Shown: positions 60,505 to 64,000 of the stretch, piece after piece
Numbering within the stretch: the stretch's first letter is position 1
Layout of the letters: every line of letters begins with the position of its first letter
Origin: Marsupella aquatica
Lineage: Eukaryota; Marchantiophyta
DNA length: 64,000 bases
Assembly (NCBI GenBank): GCA_973895155.1
Contig: OZ316893.1
Span: 13,702,001-13,766,000, forward strand
Reading direction: 5' to 3'
Notes under the pieces: model-generated
The model's database searches: none
What the model saw: the letters and a program-made list of their open reading frames with translations, nothing else
What the model was told of the DNA's origin: nothing
Made by a program: the position numbers and the translations under genes

Positions 60505-60642
60505 ATGGTGAGAGATATCACTCTGGAAGCAGCTCCTGGTTGCGAGGATGGCAAGCGAATGGTCAAGGGAGACACTCGTGAGTCACCTGGGTCAAACGGG
60601 GCAGAGGGAGAGGCTGCGCGCAAAGAGCAGCTCAGGCAGTAG
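60505..60642 (+). CDS. Upstream ORF overlapping the E(z) start
   Basis: ATG at 60505 opens a 45-codon frame that ends at TAG 60640-60642, out of frame with and overlapping the main ATG at 60548. If transcription begins upstream, it would be met first by scanning ribosomes. The peptide (MVRDITLEAAPG...) has no known homolog that I recognise. A regulatory role is inference. Confidence 0.45.
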   Translation: MVRDITLEAAPGCEDGKRMVKGDTRESPGSNGAEGEAARKEQLRQ

Positions 60643-63616
60643 CACATCTGAGAAGTTGGAGGATAGAGTTCTAGGTACGCTGAATGCACTCAAGATTCGT
60701 ATGCGAGGGGAGCGATTGAAATATGTGAAATCACAGTTGGAAAAGAATTACCACACTGTAGAGCAACAGTTGCAAGAGGTGGATAGGCTTTCGCGACTGA
60801 GGCAGAATCACCACCAGCTGGCGAATTCGGTAGTCACGTCATCAGCCGATGCTTCTGGTGGAAAAACGTTCGATGACAACGAAGGCCTCATCCTACGCAG
60901 TCGTTTGGCACTTTCTCCGGAGAATTCTCGTGAATACCCTTCTAAGGGTCCCATTAGACTCCCCCAGATTTGTTCCAAATTGAATCCTGGAAATTTCAAT
61001 GCCAGAAGGATTGTGTTCGTCGACATCGCCAGGTTGGAAGCTGTCAGTCGATTACCTTCGTATACAGCTTGGATGTTCGTGGGAAGGAACGAGCGCATGA
61101 CCAAAGACCAGTCCATCGCTCGAAGAAGACGCATTTCTTACGAATCGAATGGCAAGGAGACTTTCTTTTGCCTCGACGAGGAGGAAGAGGCTGCCCTCGA
61201 TGATGATGTTGAGAAGACGAAAGAAACGAGATCCCTGACCGCATCGGAAGAGTTTGTTTCTCGAGTAGCCATCTTAGAGCACGGGTCAGAGCGCGCGGTT
61301 CTGGAGACTATTGCGGATTTCGTTCAAGTGTCGGTCGTCAGGGTGGAGAGCTTATGCCAATCTCTCCCCGTAGCAAGATTCGGGAACAATAACAATGAGA
61401 ACCGTGGTTGGCAGCCTGCCGCCTCAATTCTTTCGGTTTCTGAAGATTTTCGGCAGCCAATTCACTACGGTCTAGGATGTCATATGAAATCCATTGGCAA
61501 TTTACAACAGGACGATGAGCATCATGTCCAAAAGGTGATACCTAAAACAGCTCAGGCAAACGCCAATGGAAATGGAAATGGAAATGTGGAACCTAGGAGT
61601 AACAAAGAAGGCGCACAAGAAACCGAAATGCTAACAACTCTGGCGCTTGCACTGGACTCCTTTGACACCTTATTTTGCCGGCGATGTCTGGTATTCAATT
61701 GTGCATTGCATGATTGCGTGGAGGAGATAGTTGTTGGCCTCAATGACTTTCAACCACCGTCTAGAATTCTTGAGCAAGATCCGATTAAGCCATGTAGCCC
61801 TGCGTGCCACTTCCTCGTATCATCACCAACAGTGCTCTCCCAAGCTCCCCCTGCTGGTACCACCGCCACAAAGCCTCTTTGCACATCAAGATCCCAATTC
61901 CTACGGTCTTCGTACATGTCGTGCACTTCAGAGACAAACAACGAAGGATACTGTCTAGGAGGAGAAGGTGGCATCCAGGAAGATGTTCGACAGGAAGATG
62001 TTCTACATCTTCATGTCAATGGACAGTTGCGAGCAGGTGACGGCGACGCTGGCGAAAATGGCAGTGGCAGTGAGCAGTTGTTACTCGAGTTTGATGAGAG
62101 GGCAGCATTGGACGTATCAACAGTTGATGAAGGGGTTCTCAATTCACACGAGAAGAAAAAGAGGTTGTTGATTCTTGAGGAGAACCGGGTGAAGAAGTTG
62201 AAGAAGAACGCAAAGAAGATCCCCGCGGATGAAATCCTAACCACATTCGGAGAAGAAGATGCTATCGTGCACGTTGATCGAGAAACTATGGAGGATGCAG
62301 AGAGCTCATCCGACTTAATGTTGTACAAAAATGAGCACAAGATTCTGAATGGCCCTCCTCTGCTGGATGGAGAAGTCTTCACATCATTCCGCTCCACCAA
62401 AGAAGGAGACCACAACAGCACGCCCACTATGGAGGATCAGGATGGGACGCAGGCAAGAACGTCCGAGCATTGGTGCTCCGCGGATGGGAATATCAGCGAA
62501 GGACGGCTAGAAGGACAACCTCAAACCAAACTCGTGAACAATACATGGAATAGACTAGAACAAGACTTATGTGAGAAGGGTATACAAATCTTCGGTAAGA
62601 ATAGTTGCCTCATAGCGCAAAACATACTCAAGGGATGCAAGTCTTGCCAAGAGATTTTCGAGTATATTTACAAACAAGATATCGCGATAACAGAAGCATC
62701 AGTGAGTGGGGACGAATCGTCGAGCACTGGTCATGTTTTATCTAACAGAGGGAATAAATTCAGAAGCATGGAACTCCTCTACCAGACAGGAGTCCACACG
62801 GGTCGTGTTTATAGGCCGCCGAAGTTCCGATTCGGGCGGAAGAAGGTAGCTCCCAAGTTCGCCCTGCGAGCTATCCAGAAGAGGATAGGAACAGGGGACG
62901 GATCCGCTGGAGTGCTGAACACACTATATCCACACTACATGCCGTGCAGCTGCGAGAGTAGAGCCGGGTGCGGAAGGGAATGCCCTTGTGCGATCAGGAA
63001 CATGCACTGCGAGAAGTACTGTGGGTGCTTCAAGGTGTGCAAGAATCGGTTCCGGGGATGCCAATGCGCCAAGAGCATGTGCGACAGGCGCAATTGCCCG
63101 TGCTTTGCGGCTGGGCGCGAATGCGATCCGGACGTGTGCAAATTCTGCCGGATCGACTGCGGGCACGGACATATTTCATCCCAGGAGTGCAACAACATGA
63201 GAATTCTCCTTCAGAAGAAGAAACGCCTACTGCTGGCGCAGTCGGACGTGTGCACGGGCTGGGGCGTGTTCACGAGGCATCCTCTCGGTAAAAACGAGTA
63301 CGTAGGTGAGTACACGGGCGAGCTCATTTCGCACTGCGAGGCCGATCGGCGGGGGAGAATTTACGATCAGGAGACGTCTTTTCTGTTCAATCTTAACGAC
63401 AAGCTCGTGGTGGATGCTTTTCGAAAGGGAAACAAGCTCAAGTTCGCTAACCATTCTTCGCTCCGGGCCAATTGTTACGCCAAGGTGCTCCTCATTGGAG
63501 GCGATCACAGGGTGGGCATTTTCGCCAAGGATAAGATCCAAGCCGGAGAAGAACTTCTGTACGACTATCAATATGAACCTGAAATTGCCCCTCTCTGGGC
63601 CACGAAGCCTGGCTGA
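60548..63616 (+). CDS. E(z): Enhancer of zeste, Polycomb H3K27 methyltransferase, intronless
   Basis: An uninterrupted 1022-residue frame. ATG 60548 is the first in frame after TGA 60509-60511. E(z) is the catalytic subunit of Polycomb complex 2 and trimethylates histone H3 Lys27. Domains in order: N-terminal helical region (about 38-80), plant E(z) block with PSYTAWMFVGRNERMTKDQS (about 170-190), MCSS-like LALDSFDTLFCRRCLVFNC (about 367-386), SANT-like WNRLEQDLCEKGIQIFGKNS (about 667-708), pre-SET CXC cysteine cluster (about 799-870), and SET (about 890-1010). The SET core keeps GWGVF, YVGEYTGELISH, FANHS (N968-H969-S970) and EELLYDY. There are small indels next to NHS and in YDQETSFLF. The protein is longer than Arabidopsis CLF (about 900). 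Plant E(z) genes usually have many introns; their absence suggests an intact retrocopy. Confidence 0.95.
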   Translation: MASEWSRETLVSHLGQTGQRERLRAKSSSGSSTSEKLEDRVLGTLNALKIRMRGERLKYVKSQLEKNYHTVEQQLQEVDRLSRLRQNHHQLANSVVTSSADASGGKTFDDNEGLILRSRLALSPENSREYPSKGPIRLPQICSKLNPGNFNARRIVFVDIARLEAVSRLPSYTAWMFVGRNERMTKDQSIARRRRISYESNGKETFFCLDEEEEAALDDDVEKTKETRSLTASEEFVSRVAILEHGSERAVLETIADFVQVSVVRVESLCQSLPVARFGNNNNENRGWQPAASILSVSEDFRQPIHYGLGCHMKSIGNLQQDDEHHVQKVIPKTAQANANGNGNGNVEPRSNKEGAQETEMLTTLALALDSFDTLFCRRCLVFNCALHDCVEEIVVGLNDFQPPSRILEQDPIKPCSPACHFLVSSPTVLSQAPPAGTTATKPLCTSRSQFLRSSYMSCTSETNNEGYCLGGEGGIQEDVRQEDVLHLHVNGQLRAGDGDAGENGSGSEQLLLEFDERAALDVSTVDEGVLNSHEKKKRLLILEENRVKKLKKNAKKIPADEILTTFGEEDAIVHVDRETMEDAESSSDLMLYKNEHKILNGPPLLDGEVFTSFRSTKEGDHNSTPTMEDQDGTQARTSEHWCSADGNISEGRLEGQPQTKLVNNTWNRLEQDLCEKGIQIFGKNSCLIAQNILKGCKSCQEIFEYIYKQDIAITEASVSGDESSSTGHVLSNRGNKFRSMELLYQTGVHTGRVYRPPKFRFGRKKVAPKFALRAIQKRIGTGDGSAGVLNTLYPHYMPCSCESRAGCGRECPCAIRNMHCEKYCGCFKVCKNRFRGCQCAKSMCDRRNCPCFAAGRECDPDVCKFCRIDCGHGHISSQECNNMRILLQKKKRLLLAQSDVCTGWGVFTRHPLGKNEYVGEYTGELISHCEADRRGRIYDQETSFLFNLNDKLVVDAFRKGNKLKFANHSSLRANCYAKVLLIGGDHRVGIFAKDKIQAGEELLYDYQYEPEIAPLWATKPG

Positions 63617-64000
63617 AAGATTTTTTGCTTGCTATTTCAGAACGGCACATTTCCTCATGATTTCTCCTCCAAACTGGCTGCCCCTGCGCCTGCACTCACC
63701 TTTCCGATAGAGCATATTCATGCAATCTGATCCATTTTTCAGTGTCAGTGACGTCCCAAAGCTATCAAGATGGGTTTGTCAATTGTTTCTCCCGTGTAAG
63801 GGCGGGCATAATGTCAGGACAACAATAGGCTCACAGACCTGTCACCCGGCACTTGCCATTCAATTTGTTTTGTGCAGAAATATCTGGGTATGAGTATCGT
63901 ACTTTAACATCGAAGTCTCACGATGTCGGCAAACTTCATTTCGTTCAAAGAGCAACGAATGTACAGAAATCCGGTTTCATTCTTTTGTCATAGTCATGAT
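63617..64000. other. 3' flank of the E(z) gene
   Basis: Presumed 3' UTR and flank. No poly(A) remnant is visible within 384 bases after the stop. A polypyrimidine-AG stretch (GCTTGCTATTTCAG, to 63640) looks acceptor-like but has no paired donor. Confidence 0.4.

Noticed and set aside
62011-63571. Several 80-138 codon frames antisense or out of frame in E(z)
   Set aside because: They are shadows of the strongly supported 1022-codon gene.

Overview
The window is nuclear DNA from a land plant. It carries spliced genes with GT-AG introns, a plastid tocopherol methyltransferase, a plant-type presenilin, a SEUSS-type transcriptional adaptor and a plant Enhancer-of-zeste protein. Long intergenic stretches hold a PIF/Harbinger transposon, two LINE fragments and many minisatellites. 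The species cannot be fixed from sequence alone. A gene resembling animal C11orf65/MFI would fit a free-sporing plant with swimming sperm (bryophyte, lycophyte or fern), but that is inference. Gene models were built by reading exons from splice sites, frame continuity and remembered family motifs; no database was searched.

Layout. 0-0.85 kb: last exons of an unidentified + strand gene. 2.8-5.8 kb: gamma-tocopherol methyltransferase (-, seven exons). 7.7-9.1 kb: single-exon presenilin (-). 10.2-17.6 kb: a ~0.95 kb tandemly duplicated element whose second copy is split by a complete 3.57 kb PIF/Harbinger transposon and a 1.8 kb 5'-truncated LINE; the first copy preserves the empty Harbinger site. 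19.2-20.6 kb: acidic single-pass membrane protein of unknown function (+). 22.8-28.6 kb: SEUSS/LIM-domain-binding protein with about 40 consecutive glutamines (-, nine large exons). 31-36 kb: a 21-bp minisatellite and an internally deleted LINE (-). 36-45 kb: gene-poor, repeat-rich. 45.5-48.0 kb: ten-exon C11orf65/MFI-like gene (-). 48.7-50.4 kb: PIG-P (-, four exons). 50.4-57.6 kb: AT-rich, several tandem repeat families. 60.5-63.6 kb: intronless, full-length Enhancer-of-zeste (1022 aa, +).

The genes do not form a pathway; they are independent housekeeping and regulatory genes. Most notable are the intact but intronless E(z) gene, which looks like a functional retrocopy and has an overlapping upstream ORF; the MFI-like gene; and the nested transposon structure with its paralogous empty site. 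Dispersed GGGCAGG/CCTGCCC-rich arrays recur at several unrelated places in the window.
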